From assembly GCA_046583095.1 (NCBI GenBank), contig JAYGDB010000016.1, positions 1-19,896 on the forward strand: a DNA stretch of 19,896 nt, given 5' to 3'. A model generated the notes under the pieces. The model was not told where the DNA came from and did not search any database. It saw only the letters and a list, made by a program, of their open reading frames with translations. Positions 6,694 through 13,982 of this stretch are shown piece by piece. The position numbers were made by a program, and so were the translations under genes. Origin of the DNA: JAJDAN01 sp046583095. Lineage in GTDB: Bacteria > Myxococcota_A > UBA9160 > UBA4427. How positions within the stretch are numbered: the first letter of the stretch is position 1; every line of letters begins with the position of its first letter.

Positions 6694-7737
6694 ATGAAGC
6701 TCGGCATCGGTGCGGTCGGATTCGGTCCGAAGGCCCAGATCAACCTCGACATGATCCATCGGGCGGAAGAGCTCGGCTTCGATTCGGCGTGGACCGCCGA
6801 GGCGTATGGAAACGACGCAGTCAGCACAGCCACCTGGGTGTTGGCCAACACGACCCGGATGAAGGTGGGCACTTCGATCATGCAGATGCCGGCACGGGCG
6901 CCCGCCATGACGGCGATGACGGCCATGACCCTCGACCACCTGTCCGGTGGCCGCTTCATCCTCGGTCTCGGGCCCTCGGGTCCCCAGGTCGTCGAGGGCT
7001 GGTACGGCGTTCCCTACGGCAAGCCGCTGACGCGAACCCGCGAGTACATCCAGATCATCCGGCAAGTCTGGGCACGCGAGGCACCCCTCGAGTTCAAGGG
7101 CGAGCACTACACGATCCCGGTGAGCGGCACCGGAACCACGGGGCTCGGTAAGCCCCTCAAGAGCATTCTCCACGGCAATCCTGAAATTCCGATCTACACC
7201 GCGTCCATCAGCCCGAATGGTCTGCGCTGCTCGGCCGAGGTGGCGGACGGGGTCTTCCCGATGATGATGGATCCGGAGAACTTCGACTCGGTCTACCTGC
7301 CGTTCTTGCAGGAGGGTTTCGACAAGGCGGGCGGCGGCAAGAGTCTCGACAACTTCGCCGTGGTGCCAGGTGTCACCGTGATCATCAACGACGATCTCGA
7401 GAAGGTCCGGATGCCCGTGAAGGGGCAGATGTCTCTCTACATCGGAGGCATGGGGGCCCGCAACAAGAACTTCTACAACGACCTCGCCAAGCGCCTCGGT
7501 TATGAAGAGGAAGCGGTCAAGATCCAGAATCTCTATCTCGACGGCAAGAGGATGGAGGCCGCGGCGGCTGTGCCCGACGAACTCGTCGATGCCTGCCACC
7601 TCGTCGGACCGAAGGACCGTATCCGCGAGCGCCTGCAGGCCTGGAAGCAGGCCGGCAAGCAGGGCTGGGTGCACACCATGAGCATCGGGACGGCCCAGCC
7701 CGAGGCCCTCGAGTTGCTGGCCGAAGAACTGCTCTAG
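6694..7737 (+). CDS. LLM class oxidoreductase, probably F420-dependent
   Basis: A 347-residue protein of the luciferase-like monooxygenase (LLM) TIM-barrel family. The N-terminus MKLGIGAVGFG, the segment ELGFDSAWTAEAYGNDAV, the TSIMQMPARAP strand and DHLSGGRFILGLGPSGPQV are hallmarks of the F420-dependent branch, which moves hydride between coenzyme F420 and alcohols, enones or related substrates. IPIYTASISPNGLRCSAEVADGVFPMMM belongs to the later barrel strands. Family members can instead use FMN, so F420 use is inferred from family resemblance. The ATG at 6694 follows GGGAG, and a strong promoter lies just upstream. It begins a plus-strand set with the DUF2855 gene (38 bp gap) and another LLM gene, suggesting a shared pathway. 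No F420 biosynthesis gene is in the window. Confidence 0.88.
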   Translation: MKLGIGAVGFGPKAQINLDMIHRAEELGFDSAWTAEAYGNDAVSTATWVLANTTRMKVGTSIMQMPARAPAMTAMTAMTLDHLSGGRFILGLGPSGPQVVEGWYGVPYGKPLTRTREYIQIIRQVWAREAPLEFKGEHYTIPVSGTGTTGLGKPLKSILHGNPEIPIYTASISPNGLRCSAEVADGVFPMMMDPENFDSVYLPFLQEGFDKAGGGKSLDNFAVVPGVTVIINDDLEKVRMPVKGQMSLYIGGMGARNKNFYNDLAKRLGYEEEAVKIQNLYLDGKRMEAAAAVPDELVDACHLVGPKDRIRERLQAWKQAGKQGWVHTMSIGTAQPEALELLAEELL

Positions 7738-7754
7738 AGGCGGATTCCGCCCTC
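7737..7754 (+). other. Small intergenic hairpin after the first LLM gene
   Basis: Starting at the last base of the LLM stop codon, GGCGG-ATT-CCGCC (7739-7751) makes a five-pair stem with a three-base loop, extendable by two pairs across one bulged base. No T-run follows, and the next gene starts 22 bases later, so I read it as a possible mRNA processing or stability element rather than a full terminator. Confidence 0.3.
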
Positions 7755-7775
7755 AGTCCACGGAGACCCTCCCCC

Positions 7776-8876
7776 ATGACCGAACCGCACGCTTCGGGGC
7801 TCGACTTCATCGTCGACCGCGGTGACTGGAGCCGGGGCCACTTCGAAGATCGGCCGGCGCCCGCGCCCGTGTCGCAAGGGCAGGTGCTGTTCCGCGTGGA
7901 TCGCTTCGCGTTCACGGCAAACAACATCTCGTACGCGAAGGCCGGGGACATGCTCCGCTATTGGGACTTCTTTCCCGCCGCGGAAGGCTTCGGCCGGATT
8001 CCGGTCATGGGCTTCGGGGACGTGATCGAGTCTGCGCACCCGGATGTCACGCAGGGACAGCGGGCCTTCGGTTTCTTTCCGATGTCGCGCTACCTCGTGA
8101 TCGAGCCGAGCCGGGTGGGCGCAGGTGGAATCTTCGACGGCGTCGCCCATCGGCAGGGAATCGCACCGGCCTACAACACCTACGCGCCAACCGACGCGGA
8201 TCCCGGCTACGCGCTGGAACACGAAGACGCCCACATGCTGATGCGCGGCCTGTTCATGACTTCGTACCTGGTGGACGACTACGTGACCGAAAACGACGGC
8301 TTCGGCGCCAGTCAGGTGGTGATCTCGAGCGCGTCGAGCAAGACCTCTATCGCGCTCGCCTACCTGGTGTCGAAGCGAGCCGGGGTCGAGTGCATCGGAT
8401 TGACGTCGCCCGCGAACGCGGCCTTCGTCAAGGGACTCGGCTACTACGACCAGGTGATCCACTACGACGACCTCGAGGGAGTCGCAGACGAGCCGACCGT
8501 CTTCGTCGACATGGCGGGCAGTGGAAGCGTGACGAACCGGCTCCACGCGCGACTCGGGGAGCGAATGAAGTGCAGCTGCAGTGTCGGTGCCACCCACTTC
8601 GATGACACCCCGCGTGCCTCGGATCTCCCGGGAGCCAAGCCGGAGTTCTTCTTTGCTCCCGGCCAGATGCAGAAGCGCGCCGCCGAGTGGGGCCCGGCCG
8701 GGCTGAACCAGCGCATCGGAGACTCCTGGCAGCAGTTTCGGGATGCTTCGAAGGAGTGGCTCGAAGTACGTCGTGAACTCGGGCGCGATGCGGTCGAACG
8801 CGTCTACCACGAGACTCGAGAAGGGCGCAGCCTCCCGAGCCACGGCCACATCATCTCTCTCTGGGATGCCGAGTAG
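7776..8876 (+). CDS. DUF2855 family protein (MDR-like)
   Basis: A 366-residue soluble protein matching the DUF2855 family as I recall it. Typical features are VLFRVDRFAFTANNISYA near residues 38-55, RYWDFFPAAEGFGRIPVMGFGDV, and RAFGFFPMSRYLVIEP, which recall the N-terminal half of quinone-oxidoreductase-type MDR proteins. The later part, VVISSASSKTSIALAYL and GLTSPANAAFVKGLGYYDQV, looks like a degraded Rossmann domain in which the GxGxxG loop is replaced by SSASSKT. The activity is unknown; a reductase role is possible but unproven. There are no zinc-ligand motifs. GGAG lies ten bases before the ATG. It sits between two luciferase-like oxidoreductase genes on the same strand with gaps of 38 and 46 bp, so it probably serves the same pathway. 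Confidence 0.82.
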   Translation: MTEPHASGLDFIVDRGDWSRGHFEDRPAPAPVSQGQVLFRVDRFAFTANNISYAKAGDMLRYWDFFPAAEGFGRIPVMGFGDVIESAHPDVTQGQRAFGFFPMSRYLVIEPSRVGAGGIFDGVAHRQGIAPAYNTYAPTDADPGYALEHEDAHMLMRGLFMTSYLVDDYVTENDGFGASQVVISSASSKTSIALAYLVSKRAGVECIGLTSPANAAFVKGLGYYDQVIHYDDLEGVADEPTVFVDMAGSGSVTNRLHARLGERMKCSCSVGATHFDDTPRASDLPGAKPEFFFAPGQMQKRAAEWGPAGLNQRIGDSWQQFRDASKEWLEVRRELGRDAVERVYHETREGRSLPSHGHIISLWDAE

Positions 8877-8922
8877 GCGTTCCGGCAAGCAACCCCGGTC
8901 AATCTACGAAGAGGACGACAGC

Positions 8923-9834
8923 ATGCGAATCGGAGTCATGTCGGGAGCAACGGGCGGAGCGGACGGAACCATCGACGGACTCGTCAAGCGCTGCCAGGAA
9001 CTCGAATCCAGGGGCTTCGACAGCGTGTGGATGGCGAACATCTTCGGTCTCGACGCGATCGGCGCGCAGGGGATCGTCGGCCGCGAAACAGAGCGGATCG
9101 AACTCGGCACCGCGGTGGTTCCCAGCTATCCGCGCCATCCGATGGCGATCGCGCAACAGGCTCTCACCACCCAGGCGGCTTCGGGCGGCCGCTTCGCGCT
9201 CGGGATCGGCCTCTCTCACCAGATCGTGATCGAGGGCATGATGGGCCTCTCCTACGAAAAGCCGGCCCGGCACATGCGCGAGTACATCTCGGTGCTGGCG
9301 CCACTGCTCCGCAAGGAGAACGTCTCGTTTCAGGGCGAGCAGTATCGGGTGAACGGGGCAATCGATATTTCGGACGCCGCGCCGGTTCCGCTGCTGGTCG
9401 CCGCGCTCGGCGATCACATGCTCGGGATCGCGGGCGGCATGACGGATGGAACGATTCTCTGGATGACCGGTCCGGCTACGATCGAGAGTCACATCGGGCC
9501 GAAGCTCCGTGAGGCGGCCAGCAAGGCCGGCCGCGGTGACCCGCGCATCGTGGCGGGTCTCCCGATCCTGTTGACGAACGACGCCGAAACCGCCCTAGAG
9601 CGAATCGGGAAGTCTCTCGCTCTCTACGGGACTCTGCCGTCCTACCGCGCCATGCTCGACAAGGAAGATGCCGCCGGGCCTGCAGACATTTCGATCGTCG
9701 GAGACGAGAAGGTTCTCGACGCGGCGCTGGATCGATTGCGAGATATCGGCGTGAGCGACTTCAACGCCGCCGTACTGCCTCTCGAGGAGGGCGCCGACAA
9801 GCGCACGCTCGACTATCTCCAGAGCCGGCTCTAG
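8923..9834 (+). CDS. LLM class flavin/F420-dependent oxidoreductase
   Basis: A 303-residue luciferase-like TIM-barrel protein. It starts MRIGVMSGATGGADG, followed by ELESRGFDSVWMANIFGLDAI, a common pattern in the LLM subgroup annotated as F420-dependent (mycobacterial MSMEG-type). Other family landmarks are GTAVVPSYPRHP, ASGGRFALGIGLSHQIVIEG and the C-terminal LRDIGVSDFNAAVLP. The cofactor may be F420H2 or FMN; the family alone does not decide. The ATG at 8923 follows GAGGA with an eight-base spacer. An upstream in-frame ATG at 8743 would overlap the DUF2855 coding region heavily and lies before the domain start, so I reject it. It is clearly distinct in sequence and length from the first LLM protein, not a tandem duplicate. 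Its TAG stop overlaps the stop of the convergent GFA gene. Confidence 0.88.
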   Translation: MRIGVMSGATGGADGTIDGLVKRCQELESRGFDSVWMANIFGLDAIGAQGIVGRETERIELGTAVVPSYPRHPMAIAQQALTTQAASGGRFALGIGLSHQIVIEGMMGLSYEKPARHMREYISVLAPLLRKENVSFQGEQYRVNGAIDISDAAPVPLLVAALGDHMLGIAGGMTDGTILWMTGPATIESHIGPKLREAASKAGRGDPRIVAGLPILLTNDAETALERIGKSLALYGTLPSYRAMLDKEDAAGPADISIVGDEKVLDAALDRLRDIGVSDFNAAVLPLEEGADKRTLDYLQSRL

Positions 9835-10256
9835 CTCGACTCGAGGAGGTCTGTCGCCATCGGCGGGAGTGCCGGGTAGCAGGGCAGGTCGTCCCGAATT
9901 TCGTACCAGGCGCTCTTCGATTCCAGGTTGATGTGCATGAGGGGCTCCACGCCGCGGTCGTCGTCGAGGCTCTCGACGACGAGCATGGTGATCTGGGGTG
10001 CCGACTCGGGGCGATTGTAGAGCCGGGTTCCGCAGCTTCGGCAGAAGGCACGGGTTCCGACGCCTTGCGTCTGCACTTGTTGGATCAGCTCCGCACCCGA
10101 TACCCAGCGCAGCTGGTCGCTACGCATGAGGCTGAGCGCGACGAACGGAGCGCCGTGAGCGCGGCGGCAGTACTGGCAGTGGCACAGGGTCACGGGCCCC
10201 AACTCGGCATCGAACTCGTAGCGGACCGCGCCGCACAAGCATCCGCCGGCTCGCAT
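9831..10256 (-). CDS. GFA family protein (glutathione-dependent formaldehyde-activating enzyme-like, CENP-V fold)
   Basis: A 141-residue zinc protein of the GFA/CENP-V family. All zinc-ligand motifs are present: GGCLCGAVRYE (Cys6, Cys8), LCHCQYCRRAHG (Cys25, Cys27, Cys30) and FCRSCGTRLY (Cys72, Cys75). The archetype was proposed to join formaldehyde and glutathione to S-hydroxymethylglutathione, but most family members have no tested function. The ATG at 10256 overlaps the stop of the upstream small gene as TGATG, so the two are translationally coupled. The frame stays open farther upstream, but that part covers the other gene in a different frame and has no GFA similarity. Its stop overlaps that of the LLM gene on the opposite strand. 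The Cys-rich motifs make the family assignment firm; the substrate is unknown. Confidence 0.92.
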   Translation of the reverse strand: MRAGGCLCGAVRYEFDAELGPVTLCHCQYCRRAHGAPFVALSLMRSDQLRWVSGAELIQQVQTQGVGTRAFCRSCGTRLYNRPESAPQITMLVVESLDDDRGVEPLMHINLESKSAWYEIRDDLPCYPALPPMATDLLESS

Positions 10257-10489
10257 CAGAGCCCCAATTCGGCGCGAATGCCCGGCGCCGATTCGAGATC
10301 TGCAACCGCGCGGCTCGCCTGTTCCACGAAGGCCGCGCTGTAGGCGAGATCCGAGCTGACGGCTGCGCCGCCGTAGAGGGCGGCGGGAGCAGCGGCGACC
10401 ACGGTGTACCCCGCGTGGATCTGGTTCTGGGCCCAGGCGATGCCGAGCCAGTCGGCCGTGATGTCCTCGGGCGTGGTCGGCAACAACAC
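10256..10489 (-). CDS. Small hypothetical protein, possible phosphotransferase fragment
   Basis: A 77-residue frame that is G/C-rich at the third codon position and ends in TGA, overlapping the GFA start by one base (TGATG). Start candidates are GTG at 10489 and two TTG codons directly after; none has a clear ribosome site. The sequence opens LLPTTPEDITADWLGIAW, which is reminiscent of the N-terminal stretch of aminoglycoside/ecdysteroid-kinase-like phosphotransferases, then has an alanine-rich part and the tail ASRAVADLESAPGIRAEL. It is far too short for a kinase and lacks catalytic motifs, so it may be a degraded remnant or a genuine small protein. The same frame stays open into the carboxylase gene on the other strand; I treat that extension as noise. 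I do not recognise it with certainty. Confidence 0.5.
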   Translation of the reverse strand: MLLPTTPEDITADWLGIAWAQNQIHAGYTVVAAAPAALYGGAAVSSDLAYSAAFVEQASRAVADLESAPGIRAELGL

Positions 10490-10555
10490 AGGGAAGCGGT
10501 AGCGGTTTCGGGGGCGGAGGGCACATCCGGGGCCATCCTCGGGTAGCCTTTTCGA

Positions 10556-13500
10556 ATGCCTGAGGAGAGGATCTTCGAGCGGCTGCTGATCGCGAACCGG
10601 GGCGAGATCGCGATCCGGATCCAGCGTGCGGCCTCCGAGCTTGGCATCACGACCGTCGCGATCCATCCCGAAGACGATGCCAACTCGCTTCATGTGCGCC
10701 GTGCAGACGAGAGGCGGGTCCTCGAGGGCCGTGGGGCGCGAGCCTATCTCGATGCTGAGCAGATCGTTGCAATCGCCCGGGAGACGGGCTGCGACGCCAT
10801 TCACCCGGGCTACGGCTTCCTGAGCGAGAGCGCCGGGTTTGCGGCTCGTTGCGCCGACGCGGGGCTGACTTTCGTCGGTCCGCGACCCGAGCACCTCGAA
10901 ATCTTCGGCGACAAGCCCGCCGCCCGTCGCCTTGCGCGGGAGCAGGGAATTCCGGTCGTTGACGGAACCGACGCAGCGACGACCCTCGAGGAGGCGCAGA
11001 GTTTCTTGCAAGAGCTCGGTGCGGGCGGTGCAGTGATGCTGAAGGCCGTAGCGGGCGGAGGCGGTCGTGGGATTCGCGCCGTCCACACCGCCGACGAGCT
11101 GGCGGCCGTCTTCGAGCGATGTGCCTTCGAGGCGACCTCCTCGTTCGGAGAGGGCGGCCTCTACGTCGAGCGCTTGATGACCGACGTCCGTCACATCGAG
11201 GTGCAGGTCGCTGGCGACTCCGGGGGCGAGGTCGTCGCGCTGGGCGAGCGCGAGTGCAGCTTGCAACGCCGCCACCAGAAGCTCGTCGAGGTGGCGCCCA
11301 GCCCGGGCCTCGCGCCCGGTCTTCGCAGCGCGCTCCTCGATGCGGCGATCACTCTCGCGAAGGCGATCGGCTACGAGAGCCTCGGAACCGTCGAATTCTT
11401 GGTGGATCGGGACGGAAATCTTACGTTCATCGAAGCGAACGCACGTCTCCAGGTGGAGCACACCGTCACCGAAGAGGTCACGGGAGTCGATCTCGTGCAG
11501 CTGCAGCTGAGGCTTGCCGCGGGCAGCTCGCTGCGAGACGCTGGTGTCGATCCGGCGAGCCCGCCCGAGGTGCGCGGGCATGCGATCCAGCTGCGGATCA
11601 ACACCGAGACGCTGACGGAAACAGGCCAGGTCCGCCCGAGCAGCGGCAGCATTGCCGTCTACGAGCCGCCATCCGGACCGGGTATCCGCGTCGATGCGGC
11701 CGCCTACACGGGATATGCGACGAGTCCCCATTACGACAGCCTGCTCGCGAAGATCGTCGTGCACGCACCGGGTGTCCACTTCGAAGATGTGCTTCAGAGG
11801 GCCGATCGAGCGCTCTCCGAGCTGCGGATCGAGGGTGTCGATACGAACGCGGGCTTCCTGCGGAGCCTGATCCGGCATCCCGATGTCCGCGGCGACCGGA
11901 TCCACACGGGATTCGTCGAGGCGCACATCGGGGAGCTCGTGGAAGCGGCGAGAGAATTCGAGTCCGCCGCCTTGGTGGAGTCGGCAACGCCGGCGCGTGC
12001 CGGCGCCCGCATCGACTCGAACGATCCGCTGGCGGTCCTCGATCACGGCAAGAGTGACGGGTCGCCCGATGGGGCAGAGCCCGAGGGGATCGACGACCTG
12101 GACGGCTCGTTCGTGCGTGCCCCGCTGCAGGGCACGATCGTCAGCGTCGACGTTCGGGAAGGCCAGGAAGTCCACGCGGGCACCGCGTTGCTGGTGCTCG
12201 AGGCGATGAAGATGGAGCACGTCGTCGAGGCTCCGGTGAGCGGTGTCGTCCGCCGCGTGGCTGTGGCGCCCGGGGATACGATCTACGAGGGCCACCCCCT
12301 CGTCGCGATCGACGAAGCAGACGTAGCTTTCCGCGAGGAGGTGCGCGAGGAGGCGATCGATCTCGATGAGATCCGCCCGGATCTCGCCGAGGTGTACGCG
12401 CGTCACGCATACGGCGAGGACCAGTCACGCCCGGAAGCGGTTGCCCGGCGCCGGAAGACCGCCCAGCGCACGGTCCGGGAGAACATCGAGGATCTGTGCG
12501 ATTCCGGGAGCCTGGTCGAGTACGGGCCGCTCGTCATCCCCGCTCAGCGCCGGCGTCGTAGCCTCGACGACCTGATCGCGCGCACTCCCGCCGACGGCAT
12601 GCTCGCGGCGGTCGGTCGGGTGAACGGAGACGTCTTTGGTGAGCGGGAATCCCGCTGCGTCATCATGTCCTACGACTACACGGTTCTCGCGGGCACCCAG
12701 GGCATGCAGAACCACCGCAAGAAGGATCGGATGTTCGAGATTGCGGAGCAGCAGCGACTGCCCGTCGTCTTCTTCACCGAGGGCGGCGGCGGGCGCCCCG
12801 GGGACACGGACGGATCCGGGGTCGCGGGCCTCGACTGCAGGGCGTTCCAATTCTTCGGAAGGTTGAGCGGCCTGGTGCCCCTGGTCGGTATCAACTCGGG
12901 TCGCTGCTTCGCGGGAAACGCGGCGCTGCTCGGCTGCTGCGACGTCGTCATCGCGACCGCAGACTCCAACATTGGCATGGGTGGACCCGCGATGATCGAA
13001 GGCGGTGGTCTGGGGGTCTTCCGTCCCGAGGAGGTCGGCCCGATCGAGGTGCAGGTGCGAAACGGCGTGGTCGATCTTCCCGTTGCCGACGAGGCCGAGG
13101 CCGTCGCCACCGCGAAGCAGTACCTGTCCTTCTTCCAGGGCACGGTTCCGGCCTGGGAGTGCGCGGATCAGCGCCAGTTGCGCCAGGCGATTCCCGAGAA
13201 TCGGCTGCGGATCTACGACGTACGCGAGGTGATCGAGACCCTCGCCGACGTGAGATCGGTTCTCGAACTCCGCCGGGGCTTCGGCCTCGGTATGGTGACG
13301 GCGCTCGCGCGCGTCGAGGGACGACCGATCGGGGTCGTCGCCAACAATCCCGTCCACCTGGCCGGCGCGATCGACAGCGATGGCGCCGACAAGGCGGCGC
13401 GCTTCATGCAACTCTGCGATGCCTTCGACATCCCGATCCTGTTTCTGTGCGATACGCCCGGCATCATGGTGGGGCCAGAAATCGAGAAGACCGCCCTCGT

Positions 13501-13927
13501 GCGGCATGCCTCCCGGCTCTTCGTCACGGGCGGGAGCCTCACGGTGCCGTTTTTCACGATCGTGCTGCGCAAGGGCTACGGGCTGGGCGCCCAGGCGATG
13601 GCCGGGGGCAGCTTTCACGCACCGATCTTCACGGTCTCCTGGCCGACGGGTGAGTTCGGGGGCATGGGACTCGAGGGGGCCGTCAAGCTCGGGTACCGGA
13701 AGGAATTGGCCGCCGAAGAAGACCCCGAGAAGCGACGCGCCCTCTACCAGGAAATGGTCGACCGCATGTACGAACACGGAAAGGCGGTCAACATGGCCTC
13801 CCACTTCGAGATCGACGACGTGATCGATCCGATGGACTCGCGCCGCTGGATCCTCTCGGCACTCGAGTCCGCCCCGCCGCCGCCGCCACGAACGGGGAAG
13901 AAGCGGCCCTGCATCGACACCTGGTAG
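10556..13927 (+). CDS. Single-chain biotin-dependent acyl-CoA carboxylase (BC-BCCP-CT), LCC-like
   Basis: A 1123-residue biotin-dependent carboxylase with all parts in one chain. Biotin carboxylase spans about residues 8-460: LLIANRGEIAIRI, HPGYGFLSES, the ATP-grasp loop AGGGGRGIR (166-172), RECSLQRRHQKLVE and EANARLQVEH (Glu293, Arg297, Glu301). The biotin carrier domain is at about 520-590, with the biotinylated Lys552 in EAMKMEH. Carboxyltransferase spans about 620-1110: QGMQNHRKKDRMFEI, GRCFAGNAALLGCCD, CDTPGIMVG and KGYGLGAQAMAGG. The order matches single-chain long-chain acyl-CoA carboxylases (LCC), which form homohexamers and accept several acyl-CoAs; the substrate here is not determined. 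The start is ATG 10556 without a strong ribosome site. It is divergent from the small gene 66 bp away and followed after 55 bp by a CoA-transferase fusion, suggesting joint use of an acyl-CoA. No key BC motif is missing. Confidence 0.95.
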   Translation: MPEERIFERLLIANRGEIAIRIQRAASELGITTVAIHPEDDANSLHVRRADERRVLEGRGARAYLDAEQIVAIARETGCDAIHPGYGFLSESAGFAARCADAGLTFVGPRPEHLEIFGDKPAARRLAREQGIPVVDGTDAATTLEEAQSFLQELGAGGAVMLKAVAGGGGRGIRAVHTADELAAVFERCAFEATSSFGEGGLYVERLMTDVRHIEVQVAGDSGGEVVALGERECSLQRRHQKLVEVAPSPGLAPGLRSALLDAAITLAKAIGYESLGTVEFLVDRDGNLTFIEANARLQVEHTVTEEVTGVDLVQLQLRLAAGSSLRDAGVDPASPPEVRGHAIQLRINTETLTETGQVRPSSGSIAVYEPPSGPGIRVDAAAYTGYATSPHYDSLLAKIVVHAPGVHFEDVLQRADRALSELRIEGVDTNAGFLRSLIRHPDVRGDRIHTGFVEAHIGELVEAAREFESAALVESATPARAGARIDSNDPLAVLDHGKSDGSPDGAEPEGIDDLDGSFVRAPLQGTIVSVDVREGQEVHAGTALLVLEAMKMEHVVEAPVSGVVRRVAVAPGDTIYEGHPLVAIDEADVAFREEVREEAIDLDEIRPDLAEVYARHAYGEDQSRPEAVARRRKTAQRTVRENIEDLCDSGSLVEYGPLVIPAQRRRRSLDDLIARTPADGMLAAVGRVNGDVFGERESRCVIMSYDYTVLAGTQGMQNHRKKDRMFEIAEQQRLPVVFFTEGGGGRPGDTDGSGVAGLDCRAFQFFGRLSGLVPLVGINSGRCFAGNAALLGCCDVVIATADSNIGMGGPAMIEGGGLGVFRPEEVGPIEVQVRNGVVDLPVADEAEAVATAKQYLSFFQGTVPAWECADQRQLRQAIPENRLRIYDVREVIETLADVRSVLELRRGFGLGMVTALARVEGRPIGVVANNPVHLAGAIDSDGADKAARFMQLCDAFDIPILFLCDTPGIMVGPEIEKTALVRHASRLFVTGGSLTVPFFTIVLRKGYGLGAQAMAGGSFHAPIFTVSWPTGEFGGMGLEGAVKLGYRKELAAEEDPEKRRALYQEMVDRMYEHGKAVNMASHFEIDDVIDPMDSRRWILSALESAPPPPPRTGKKRPCIDTW

Positions 13928-13982
13928 TTCCTCGTCCCGCGAGCTGGACTACGCTGGCGCTCTCACGATGGAGGCGCTCGCA

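Noticed and set aside
10259..12406. A 716-codon open frame on the minus strand through the carboxylase gene
   Set aside because: It is a shadow of the biotin carboxylase reading frame in GC-rich DNA; the opposite strand has unmistakable domain motifs. Only its last part (10256-10489), outside the carboxylase, looks coding.
12425..13804. A 459-codon minus-strand frame opposite the carboxyltransferase domain
   Set aside because: Antisense shadow without motifs or ribosome site.
13950..13955. TACGCT before the CoA-transferase as a -10 box
   Set aside because: No acceptable -35 hexamer is found at a 16-18 base spacing; too weak to list as a promoter.
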